64,000 nucleotides of DNA, taken from Rhodopseudomonas palustris. GTDB lineage: Bacteria; Pseudomonadota; Alphaproteobacteria; Rhizobiales; Xanthobacteraceae. Numbering within the stretch: the first letter of the stretch is position 1; every line of letters begins with the position of its first letter. Shown piece after piece: positions 40,908-48,333 of this stretch. Location: assembly GCF_013415845.1 (NCBI RefSeq), contig NZ_CP058907.1, positions 3,534,001 through 3,598,000 of the forward strand, in the 5' to 3' direction. The notes under the pieces are model-generated. The model did not search any database, had not been told where the DNA came from, and saw only the letters and a program-made list of their open reading frames with translations. A program made the translations under genes and the position numbers.

Positions 40908-43037
40908 TCATGACTCTGACGCGCGCCACCGCAGCAATCTGAGGGCGTTCGCTGTGACCAGGACGGTGGCGCCGGTGTCGGCGAGGATCGCCATCCACAA
41001 CGTCGTCACGCCTAAGAGGCTGGTGGCGAGGAACACCGCTTTCAGCCCGAGCGCGATCGAGATGTTCTGCCAGATGTTGCCGAGCGTGGCCTGCGACAGC
41101 GCAATCAATTCCACGACGCCACGGGTGCGGTCGTTCAGCAGCGCAGCATCGGCGGTCTCCAGCGCCACGTCCGTTCCTCCCCCCATGGCGATGCCGACGG
41201 ACGCAGCTGCGAGCGCCGGCGCATCATTGATGCCGTCGCCGACCATCGCCACCGGGGATACTTCCTTCAGGCGGCTGATCTCGGCGAGCTTGGCGTCGGG
41301 CAGAAGCTCCGCGCGGACCTCCATGCCAAGTCGGCCGGCGATGGCCTGAGCGGTTCGCGCGTTGTCGCCCGTCAGCATAACCACCGCGATACCTTTGGAC
41401 GTCAGTTGCCGCAAAGCTCCCGCCGCATCCGGGCGCGGCTCGTCGCGCAGCGCAATCACTCCCTCGCACGTCTTGCCAGAGATGAGCACCACGACCGTCT
41501 TACCTTCGTGCTCGAGACCGGAGATCGTCGCCGCAAGCTCCGGCGGGATCGTGGTCCGCTCGGCGGCAAAGCGCGGAGACCCGACGAAGGCAAAGCCGTC
41601 TTTCAGCCGCGCGGAGATCGCCTTGCCTGGCACCGCCTGACTCCCGCCAAACACGATGGGGGTCTGCAGTGCGCGCGCCTTCGCGGCGCGGACAATCGCC
41701 TGTCCGATCGGATGACTGGTGTTGCCTTCGACAGCCGCGGCGCGCGCGAGCACAGCGTCTTCCTGGCCGATGACGGAAACCACGTCGGTCACTTGAGGCT
41801 GCCCCAGCGTCAGCGTACCGGTCTTGTCGAAGGCTACGGTCTTGACCTTACCGAGCGTTTCCAGCACCGCACCACCCTTGATGAGCAGCCCTTTGCGGGC
41901 GCCCGCCGCAAGGCCGGAAGCGATGGCCGCCGGTGTCGAAATGACAAGTGCACATGGGCAGGCGATCAGCAACGTGGCGAGTCCGCGGTAGATCCAGGTC
42001 GCCCAATCCTCGCCGAAGCCGAGCGGCGGCACGATGATGACAAGGAGCGCCACCAGCATGGCGGCAGGCGTGTACCACCGGCTGAGACGATCGATCATCC
42101 GCTCCGTCGGCGCTTTGGTCTCCTGCGCTTCTTCGACGAGGTGGATGATGCGCGCGATCGTGTTGTCGGCCGCCGCATTCGTCGTCTCGATGCGCAGCTC
42201 CCCGTTCGCGTTGATGCTGCCGGCATAGACGTGATCGCCGACCGCCTTGGCGACCGGCACGGACTCACCGGTGATCGGTGCTTCGTTCACGTCAGAGTCG
42301 CCGTCGATGACCTTGCCGTCCGACGGGATGCGGTCGCCGGGACGCACCACCACCACATCGCCGATCATCAGGTCGGCAGCCGGGATCTCCTCGACTTCAT
42401 CTGAACCATCGCGCAGTCGCCTCGCTGTGCGTGGCACCACGTCGATCAGGGCTTCAATCCCGGATCGCGCGCGCCCCGCCGCGAAAGTCTCCAGCCATTC
42501 GCCGACGCTGAACAGAACGATGACCACGGCCGCTTCCGCGGCCTCACCGATCATGACAGCTCCGATCGCCGCAACGCTCATCAGCGTTTCGATGCTGAAG
42601 GGAGATCCTGAACGCGTGCCGATCAAGGCCCGGCGGGCGATCGGGATCATGCAGATCGCGGCCGCCGCGGAATAGAGCCATCGCTCGAAGGCCGGAAAGA
42701 GCTGCGATAAGGCGAACGCCAGAGCAAAAACCGCCGCTGCGATTATGACCGATCGCAGCTTCGCGTCCTGCCACCATGGCAGTCGTTTTCGTTCGGTCGC
42801 GATGCTGCTTGGCGACGAAGCAATTGCCTGTGGTCGAAAACCGAGCGAGCGAAGCTCATCGTCGATTGTGCTCGGCGAGATTCTGTCCTGATCGAACCGA
42901 AGCGCCAAGGTGCCGGCCGAGTAGCTGACGCGAACATCCGCGACACCCGAGAGCCGCTGCATCGCGGTCTCGATCTTGAGCGCGCAGGAGGCGCAGTCCA
43001 TGCCTTCTACGCGAATTCTGTAGGCGTCGGTCGCCAT
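40908..43037 (-). CDS. heavy-metal P1B-type ATPase, Zn/Cd/Pb class
   Basis: 709 residues, inner-membrane exporter. An N-terminal HMA domain has GMDCASC at 12-18. The translocation helix has IACPCALVISTPAA (CPC), followed by DKTGTLTLGQ (phosphorylated Asp), the SHPIGQAIV motif and MVGDGINDAPALA. The last membrane region MAILADTGATVLVTANALRLLRW has the Asp of the DxG motif that marks the P1B-2 subgroup, so Zn, Cd and Pb are more likely than Cu. The gene is divergent from a MerR regulator with a classical operator between them, which supports metal-induced expression. Confidence 0.94.
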   Translation of the reverse strand: MATDAYRIRVEGMDCASCALKIETAMQRLSGVADVRVSYSAGTLALRFDQDRISPSTIDDELRSLGFRPQAIASSPSSIATERKRLPWWQDAKLRSVIIAAAVFALAFALSQLFPAFERWLYSAAAAICMIPIARRALIGTRSGSPFSIETLMSVAAIGAVMIGEAAEAAVVIVLFSVGEWLETFAAGRARSGIEALIDVVPRTARRLRDGSDEVEEIPAADLMIGDVVVVRPGDRIPSDGKVIDGDSDVNEAPITGESVPVAKAVGDHVYAGSINANGELRIETTNAAADNTIARIIHLVEEAQETKAPTERMIDRLSRWYTPAAMLVALLVIIVPPLGFGEDWATWIYRGLATLLIACPCALVISTPAAIASGLAAGARKGLLIKGGAVLETLGKVKTVAFDKTGTLTLGQPQVTDVVSVIGQEDAVLARAAAVEGNTSHPIGQAIVRAAKARALQTPIVFGGSQAVPGKAISARLKDGFAFVGSPRFAAERTTIPPELAATISGLEHEGKTVVVLISGKTCEGVIALRDEPRPDAAGALRQLTSKGIAVVMLTGDNARTAQAIAGRLGMEVRAELLPDAKLAEISRLKEVSPVAMVGDGINDAPALAAASVGIAMGGGTDVALETADAALLNDRTRGVVELIALSQATLGNIWQNISIALGLKAVFLATSLLGVTTLWMAILADTGATVLVTANALRLLRWRASES

Positions 43038-43067
43038 GGCATCACCTCGACAAAGCGTTGTGACACC

Positions 43068-43099
43068 CCATATGCACCCTGTAGCAGCTACAGGGTCAA
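43068..43099 (-). promoter_or_regulatory. MerR-type promoter of the P1B ATPase with embedded operator
   Basis: On the minus strand TTGACC (43094-43099) and ATATGG (43068-43073) are separated by 20 bases, the overlong spacing typical of MerR-family promoters (zntA, copA). The spacer holds the dyad ACCCTGTAG, three bases, CTACAGGGT (43076-43096), perfectly symmetric apart from its centre. Confidence 0.82.
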
Positions 43100-43102
43100 G
43101 AT

Positions 43103-43504
43103 ATGCAGGCGGACCATCTCGCGATTGGGGATCTCGGGCGTCAGACGGACACCAAGGTGGAAACCATCCGCTATTACGAGCGGATCGGACTGCTGTCGGC
43201 CCCAGCGCGCACGCCGGGCAACTACCGCGCCTACACGACGGACCATCTCAACCGTCTGAGCTTCATTCGTCGCGCGCGCGATCTCGGCTTTTCACTCGAT
43301 CAGATCCGCGCGCTGCTCGATCTGTCTGACGACCGCACCCGATCCTGCGATGCCATCGACGCCATCGCCAAGCAGCATCTGGCCGAAGTCGACCGCAAGA
43401 TCGCCGACCTCAAGGCCCTGCGCCACGAGTTGAACCACATGATCACCCAATGCAGCTGCGGAACGGTCGCCGACTGCCGCATCATCGAGGCGCTGTCGCC
43501 GTAG
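43103..43504 (+). CDS. MerR-family metal-responsive regulator (ZntR/CadR/PbrR-like)
   Basis: 133 residues. The wHTH region is AIGDLGRQTDTKVETIRYYERIGLLSAPARTPGNYRAY; then RLSFIRRARDLGFSLDQIRALLDLSDD leads into the dimer helix. The metal-site cysteines are Cys in RSCDAIDAIAKQHL and the C-terminal CSCGTVADCR, the pattern of Zn/Cd/Pb sensors rather than of CueR (which has CxxxxxxxC only). It is transcribed away from the P1B ATPase and probably activates it. The ATG lies almost at the operator, so its own transcript has a very short leader or starts elsewhere. Confidence 0.93.
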   Translation: MQADHLAIGDLGRQTDTKVETIRYYERIGLLSAPARTPGNYRAYTTDHLNRLSFIRRARDLGFSLDQIRALLDLSDDRTRSCDAIDAIAKQHLAEVDRKIADLKALRHELNHMITQCSCGTVADCRIIEALSP

Positions 43505-43546
43505 TGCCGGCCGCTGTGCCGCCGGTGCAGCAGACGCCGCCCGCTC

Positions 43547-44755
43547 CTACGCCACCGCCAACTCGCCCCGCCGCAGCGGGAACGGCCTGAAGGTCGCCAG
43601 GATCAGCATCGCAGCGATACCCATGCCGCAGGAGGCGACGTACAACGGCGCGTAGCTGTCGTAGGCATCGTAGATCAGCCCGCCAAGCACCGGGCCGGTC
43701 GACATGCCGAGGCTGCCGGCCATCGCGGTGCCGCCGACGATCGTGCCCATCATCCGCAGCGGAAAGTTCTCGCGGATGATCACGGCGTAGAGCGGCATGG
43801 TGCCGGCGTAGATGAATCCGACCGCGACCGCGACGGCATAGAAACCGCCGAGCCCGCCGACGAAGGCGTAAGCAAGCACCCCGAACGCCTGCGCCAACAG
43901 GCCGATGACCAGCACGCGCTGCGCGCCGAAGCGGTCGCCTGCGAGGCCGAAGCCGAGCCGGCCGAACATGCCGGACAGTCCCTCGACGCTGTAGATCGAG
44001 GTCGCGGCGATCATCGGAATGCCGCAGGTCACCGCGTAGCTGACGGTGTGGAAGATCGGGCCGGAATGGGTCGCGCAGCAGAAGAAGTTGGCCAGCATCA
44101 GCGTGACGAATTGCGGCGACCGCACCGCCTGCCTGAGCGTCATGTCGTCCTGCGCATCGGCCCAGGCGCCCTCCGCGCCACCGGGTTCGAGCGCCGGCGG
44201 CCGCCGCACCAGCAGCGCCGCAGGAATCATCAGCGCAGCCGTGATCGCCGCGATGATCAGCATCGCGCCACGCCAGTCGTGGATCGTCACCAACCATGCC
44301 GCCAGCGGCGCCATCGTCAGCGGCGCCATGCCCATCCCGGCGGAGACCAGCGACACCGCTAGGCCTCGACCGGTGTCGAACCAGCCGGTGACGCAGGCCA
44401 TCATCGGGGCGAATACCGCGGCCGTTGCAGCCCCGACGAGCGCGCCGAACAGCAGCTGGAATTCGATCAGCGAGGTGGCCCGGCTGCCGAGCGCGAGGCT
44501 GGCCGCCAGCACCACCGATCCAGTCAGTACCACGGGGCGCGGGCCGAACCTGTCCGACAGATTGCCCCACACCATGCTGGCGGCGGCCATCGCCAGGAAG
44601 CCGATCGTCATCGCAGTCGAGATCCCGGTGACCGACCAGCCGGTGTCCTGCGACATCGGCCTTATCAACACCGGCAGCGAGAACATCGCCCCGGCCGCGA
44701 CGCAGCCGAGCACGCCACCAGCAGCAACGATCACCCAACGGTAGGGATGGTTCAT
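43547..44755 (-). CDS. major facilitator superfamily transporter
   Basis: 402 residues with twelve predicted membrane helices. The loop 2-3 motif GNLSDRFGPRPVVL (MFS motif A) is clear, and a second similar one, FGLAGDRFGAQRVLVIG, begins the second half. A cytoplasmic loop with acidic residues (PALEPGGAEGAWADAQDDMTL) separates the two halves. The arrangement resembles OxlT/monocarboxylate-type MFS proteins, but the substrate is unknown. It is convergent with the MerR regulator and not obviously linked to metal resistance. Confidence 0.9.
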   Translation of the reverse strand: MNHPYRWVIVAAGGVLGCVAAGAMFSLPVLIRPMSQDTGWSVTGISTAMTIGFLAMAAASMVWGNLSDRFGPRPVVLTGSVVLAASLALGSRATSLIEFQLLFGALVGAATAAVFAPMMACVTGWFDTGRGLAVSLVSAGMGMAPLTMAPLAAWLVTIHDWRGAMLIIAAITAALMIPAALLVRRPPALEPGGAEGAWADAQDDMTLRQAVRSPQFVTLMLANFFCCATHSGPIFHTVSYAVTCGIPMIAATSIYSVEGLSGMFGRLGFGLAGDRFGAQRVLVIGLLAQAFGVLAYAFVGGLGGFYAVAVAVGFIYAGTMPLYAVIIRENFPLRMMGTIVGGTAMAGSLGMSTGPVLGGLIYDAYDSYAPLYVASCGMGIAAMLILATFRPFPLRRGELAVA

Positions 44756-44789
44756 GGTTGTTTCCGTGTTGTGCAGAGTCTTGCCGCGT

Positions 44790-44866
44790 CATTGCGAGGA
44801 GCGAAGCTACGAAGCAATCCAGCTCAGTGCGCGAAGCTGGATTGCTTCGCTGCGCTCGCAATGGCG
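44790..44866. repeat. dispersed repeat hairpin (cattgcgaggagcgaag family)
   Basis: Arms cattgcgaggagcgaag...gaagcaatccagc and gctggattgcttcgctgcg, ctcgcaatgg, which pair over most of 30 bases. The sequence is a well-known kind of intergenic palindrome in Bradyrhizobiaceae genomes (recognition from general knowledge, not from a search). Confidence 0.75.
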
Positions 44867-44969
44867 TTGAGACCCCTGCTCTCAGCGACTAGGTCGCCCG
44901 TGCTCCGAGGACGAAGCGTCCCCGCCGTAGCCGACATCGGACCGGCATTTCGGCGGCCCCGCGGAGGCA

Positions 44970-45398
44970 TCAGGCCTGCGCGGGCTGAGTGTTGATCATC
45001 CACGGGATGCCGAACCGGTCGATCAGCGAGCCGAATCCCGGCGACCAGAACGTCTCGCCGAACGGCATCATCGGCTTTCCGCCTTCGGACAATTGCTCGT
45101 ACCAGCGCTGCGCCTGGGCCTTGTCGTGGGTGTGCAGCGCGACGTCGAATCCATTCTTCGGCTTGTCGATGTTGGATGCCCAGCCGGTGTCCATGTCGGC
45201 GCCCATCAGCGCCTGGTCGCCGACTTCGAGCCAGCAGTGCATCAGCCAGGTCTTGTACTTCGGATCGGTGATCGGCATCTCCGGCGGCGCGTCGCTATAG
45301 GGAAATGCCGCGATGATCTTGCCGCCCAGCACCTTGGCGTAGAACTCGAACGCCTCACGGCACTGGCCTTGAAAGCTCAGGCTGGTCACGATCTTCAT
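44970..45398 (-). CDS. VOC-family protein (PhnB/glyoxalase-like)
   Basis: 142 residues from the ATG at 45398 (MKIVTSLSFQGQCREAFEFYAKVLGGKIIAAFPYSD); a longer frame upstream would run through the MarR operator. Contains LMHCWLEVGDQALMGADM, DVALHTHDKAQAQRWYEQLSEGG and TFWSPGFGSLIDRFGIPWMINTQPAQA, the repeated beta-alpha-beta-beta-beta modules of the VOC superfamily as in PhnB/YjdN proteins. Metal ligands and substrate are uncertain. Divergent from a MarR regulator. Confidence 0.9.
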   Translation of the reverse strand: MKIVTSLSFQGQCREAFEFYAKVLGGKIIAAFPYSDAPPEMPITDPKYKTWLMHCWLEVGDQALMGADMDTGWASNIDKPKNGFDVALHTHDKAQAQRWYEQLSEGGKPMMPFGETFWSPGFGSLIDRFGIPWMINTQPAQA

Positions 45399-45494
45399 CC
45401 GATGGTCCTCCCTGATCGACGTGGCGCGATGAATGCCGCGCGGGCTCGAGCCCGCGAAGCCCGCCGATGGCGGCGCTTGATCCCGCCGATTTAG

Positions 45495-45506
45495 GTTGAT
45501 ATCAAC
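45495..45506. promoter_or_regulatory. putative MarR operator
   Basis: Perfect palindrome GTTGATATCAAC in the 143-bp gap between the divergent VOC and MarR genes, 36 bases before the MarR start. Fits a dimeric winged-helix regulator controlling both genes. Confidence 0.5.
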
Positions 45507-45541
45507 GTATATCGTCCCTCGCTTGTCAAGAACCGTTCTCA

Positions 45542-46003
45542 ATGCGCGCATCGGTCGAACCGAGTTTCGAAACCACCCTGCTGGTGCGCGACACCTGCGT
45601 GTGCCTGCACGCCCAGCGCGCCGCGCGGGCGCTGGCGCGGCGGTTCGACCTCGCGCTGAAGCCGGCCGGCCTCACCAACGGTCAGTTCTCGCTGCTGATG
45701 TCGCTCAACCGGCCGCAGCCCGCCCCGCTCGGCAGCGTCGCCACGCTGCTCGCGATGGACCGCACCACGCTCACGGCGAACCTGAAGCCGCTGGAGCGGC
45801 GCAATCTGCTGGAGGTGCTGATCGATCCGGCGGACCGGCGCGCCCGGCTGCTGCGGCTGACGCCGGCGGGACGGAAGACGCTGGCCGCGGCGGTGCCGAT
45901 CTGGCGCAAGCTGCATGCGGAGATCGAAGCCGATCTCGCCGATCCAAACGCCGTTCGCGCCGAGCTGACCGTGCTAGGCCGCTTCGACGGGGCCGTCACC
46001 TGA
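45542..46003 (+). CDS. MarR-family transcriptional regulator
   Basis: 153 residues. The wHTH core is LKPAGLTNGQFSLLMSLNRPQPAPLGSVATLLAMDRTTLTANLKPLERRNLLEVLIDPADRRARLLRLTPAGRKTL, with the DRRARLLRLT wing loop typical of MarR. Two Cys close together near the N-terminus (DTCVCLHAQR) could sense oxidants. Its divergent neighbour, the VOC protein, is the likely target. Confidence 0.93.
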   Translation: MRASVEPSFETTLLVRDTCVCLHAQRAARALARRFDLALKPAGLTNGQFSLLMSLNRPQPAPLGSVATLLAMDRTTLTANLKPLERRNLLEVLIDPADRRARLLRLTPAGRKTLAAAVPIWRKLHAEIEADLADPNAVRAELTVLGRFDGAVT

Positions 46004-46078
46004 GGGGCTGCTGCCTCGTTTCACCACGACAGCCTCGGACGCAGTCGCTATCGCGCAGCGGCCGCGCGCACGCGCCGC

Positions 46079-48214
46079 TCACTCGTCGTCATCGTCATCG
46101 TCGTCGTCATCATCGTCGCCGGCGCCATGGCGCTTCTGGTCGTCCCACAGCTTGCGATACGCGCCGTTCTTGGCGAGCAGCTCCTTGTGCGAGCCGCGCT
46201 CGATCGCCTGTCCGCCGGAGACGACGACGATCTCGTCCATGTCGACCACCGAAGTCAGGCGGTGGGTCGAGAAGATCATGGTGCGGCCGCGCGCCAGCTT
46301 CATCAGCGTCTTGTTGATCGCCGCCTCGGTGGTCTGATCGAGCGCCGAGGTCGCCTCGTCGAGCAGCAGCACCGACGGATCGCGGACGATGGCGCGGGCG
46401 ATCGCAATGCGCTGACGCTGACCGCCGGACAGCGTGTCGCCGCGCTCGCCGACCACGGTGTCGTACTTCTGCGGCAGGCTCATGATGTAGCGGTGGATCT
46501 CCGCCTTCTTGGCTGCCTGCTCGACCTCGGCGTCGGTCGCACCTTCCTTGCCGAGCCGGATGTTGTCGCGGATCGACATGTTGAACAGCATGTTCTCCTG
46601 GAACACCACGGCCATGCTCCGGCGCAGCGAATCCAGCGTGACGTTGCGGATGTCGACGCCGTCGATCGAGATCCGGCCTTCGGTCGGATCGTACAGCCGA
46701 AGCACCATGTTGAGCAGCGTGCTCTTGCCCGAGCCGCTCGGGCCGACGATCGCGATGGTCTTGCCGGCCTTCAGCTTGAGGCTGAGATTGTCGATCACCG
46801 GCTGCTCGGCGCCCTCGTAGGCGAACGACACCCGCTCGAACGCGATGTTGTCGACGATGCGCGGCATCTCGGCGGCGCCCGGCTTATCGGAGATCGGGGT
46901 CTTCTCGTCGAGCAGCTCCTGCATGTGGCGCACGGCGGCGGCCGCCTGGATCGACACCGGGATGAACTGCATCAGATGGGCGATGTTGTACGACACCTCC
47001 CAGAACGCGCTCTCGAAGGTGACGAAGGTGCCAACCGTGATCTGGCCGGTGGTCGCCAGATAGGCGCCGAGCGCCAGCACCAGCAAATGCAGCATCAGCA
47101 CCGAGACGGTGACGCTGCGTTCGACCATCGAGGTCAGGAAGGTGGCCTGCCCCATTTTCTGCCGCGTCGCCTGATTGCGCAGCGAGAAGAAGCCGAACAT
47201 CTTGCGCTGCAGGCTGAACGCCTTGACCACCGCCTGGGCGCCGACGTTTTCCTGCAGCAGGCCGAGCAGCCCGGCTTCCTGCACCTTCTGCTCGTAGTTC
47301 GCCTGCACCGCCTTGGGCGTCAGAATGCGCGGCCCGATCAGCGTGATCGGGAAGATCAACAGCGCCACCACAGCGAGCTGCCAGTTCAGGAACAGCATCA
47401 GGATGATGCCGGCGATCAGCTCGAGGAACGGCAACAGCGCGGTGTTGGCGAGAATCTCGACCACCCGCGAGAACGCCGCCATGTCGATCGAGAACCGCGA
47501 CAGGATCTCGCCGCGCTTGGTGCGGGCGAAGTAGCCGGCCGGCAGGCGCTGGGTGTGTTCGAACAGCCGGGTGCGGACATCGGAGATCACCGCCGCGGAG
47601 AGTCGGGCGTCCCAGCGCTCGTACCACACCGCGATGATCGAGGTGATGACGCCGGCGACGCCGAGGATCGACAGGATCTTGTAGAGTTCGTGGAAGTCCT
47701 CCTCGCCGAGCGCGTCGTCGATCAGGAACTTCAGGCTGAGCGGCATGATGACGTTGAACAGTGTTTCGACGACCACGCCGAACACCACGAACGCCAGCAT
47801 CTTCTTGTAGTTGGCGACGACCGGCCGGATGAAGCCGGCGATCGTGGCGAGTGCGCCGGCGGCCTCGCGCGCGGTGAAGACGACGAGTTCCTCGTCCTCA
47901 TCGTCGTCGTCATCTTCCTCGTCGTCGTCATCCTCATCGCCGTCGTCCGCGGCGGCGGCCTTGGCACCGGGCACCGGAGCGACCGGGACCTTGTCGGCGA
48001 TCAGTTGCTTCACCGGAGGCTTGGTGGTCGGCACCACCGGCGCCGCGGCGCCGACCGGAAGCGCGAACTTCTCGTCGAGCGGCGAAGCCGGGGGGGCAGC
48101 GCCTTCTCTGCCGGGCGCTGAACTGCCGGCGGCAGCATCGGCCGGCGGCGTGGCGGCGGACTTGTCGTCCGGCCGGGAGTCCGGGGTGACGGGAGGATTG
48201 GGCTTGCGCGCCAT
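46079..48214 (-). CDS. ABC exporter (fused permease-ATPase) with acidic runs at both ends
   Basis: 711 residues. Residues 1-130 are Pro/Ala-rich with a run of about 20 Asp/Glu (DDGDEDDDDEEDDDDD) before the membrane domain (about 130-430, six helices, FIRPVVANYKKMLAFVVFGVV to VRHMQELLDEKTPI). The nucleotide-binding domain follows: GPSGSGKST (Walker A), LSGGQRQRIAIARAIV, VLLLDEATSALD (Walker B) and FSTHRL (switch His). The C-terminus is a run of eleven Asp and a Glu. It belongs to the MsbA/NdvA-like class of half exporters acting as homodimers; the cargo is unknown. It lies 119 bp downstream of the flavoprotein-methyltransferase gene. Confidence 0.9.
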   Translation of the reverse strand: MARKPNPPVTPDSRPDDKSAATPPADAAAGSSAPGREGAAPPASPLDEKFALPVGAAAPVVPTTKPPVKQLIADKVPVAPVPGAKAAAADDGDEDDDDEEDDDDDEDEELVVFTAREAAGALATIAGFIRPVVANYKKMLAFVVFGVVVETLFNVIMPLSLKFLIDDALGEEDFHELYKILSILGVAGVITSIIAVWYERWDARLSAAVISDVRTRLFEHTQRLPAGYFARTKRGEILSRFSIDMAAFSRVVEILANTALLPFLELIAGIILMLFLNWQLAVVALLIFPITLIGPRILTPKAVQANYEQKVQEAGLLGLLQENVGAQAVVKAFSLQRKMFGFFSLRNQATRQKMGQATFLTSMVERSVTVSVLMLHLLVLALGAYLATTGQITVGTFVTFESAFWEVSYNIAHLMQFIPVSIQAAAAVRHMQELLDEKTPISDKPGAAEMPRIVDNIAFERVSFAYEGAEQPVIDNLSLKLKAGKTIAIVGPSGSGKSTLLNMVLRLYDPTEGRISIDGVDIRNVTLDSLRRSMAVVFQENMLFNMSIRDNIRLGKEGATDAEVEQAAKKAEIHRYIMSLPQKYDTVVGERGDTLSGGQRQRIAIARAIVRDPSVLLLDEATSALDQTTEAAINKTLMKLARGRTMIFSTHRLTSVVDMDEIVVVSGGQAIERGSHKELLAKNGAYRKLWDDQKRHGAGDDDDDDDDDDDE

Positions 48215-48333
48215 GAATTGAAAACCGCTAGGTGGCCGGACCGCAGGACTACAATAAGCGACGCCGTGACTCGTTCAAAGCCACGGCGCCGGATCTGCTG
48301 AAGCGAACGCGAGCCGTCCGCGACGACCTTGGC

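Noticed and set aside
46079..46115. gtcgtcatc-type tandem triplets as a possible CRISPR or microsatellite
   Set aside because: They encode the poly-Asp tail of the ABC exporter in frame; there are no spacers.
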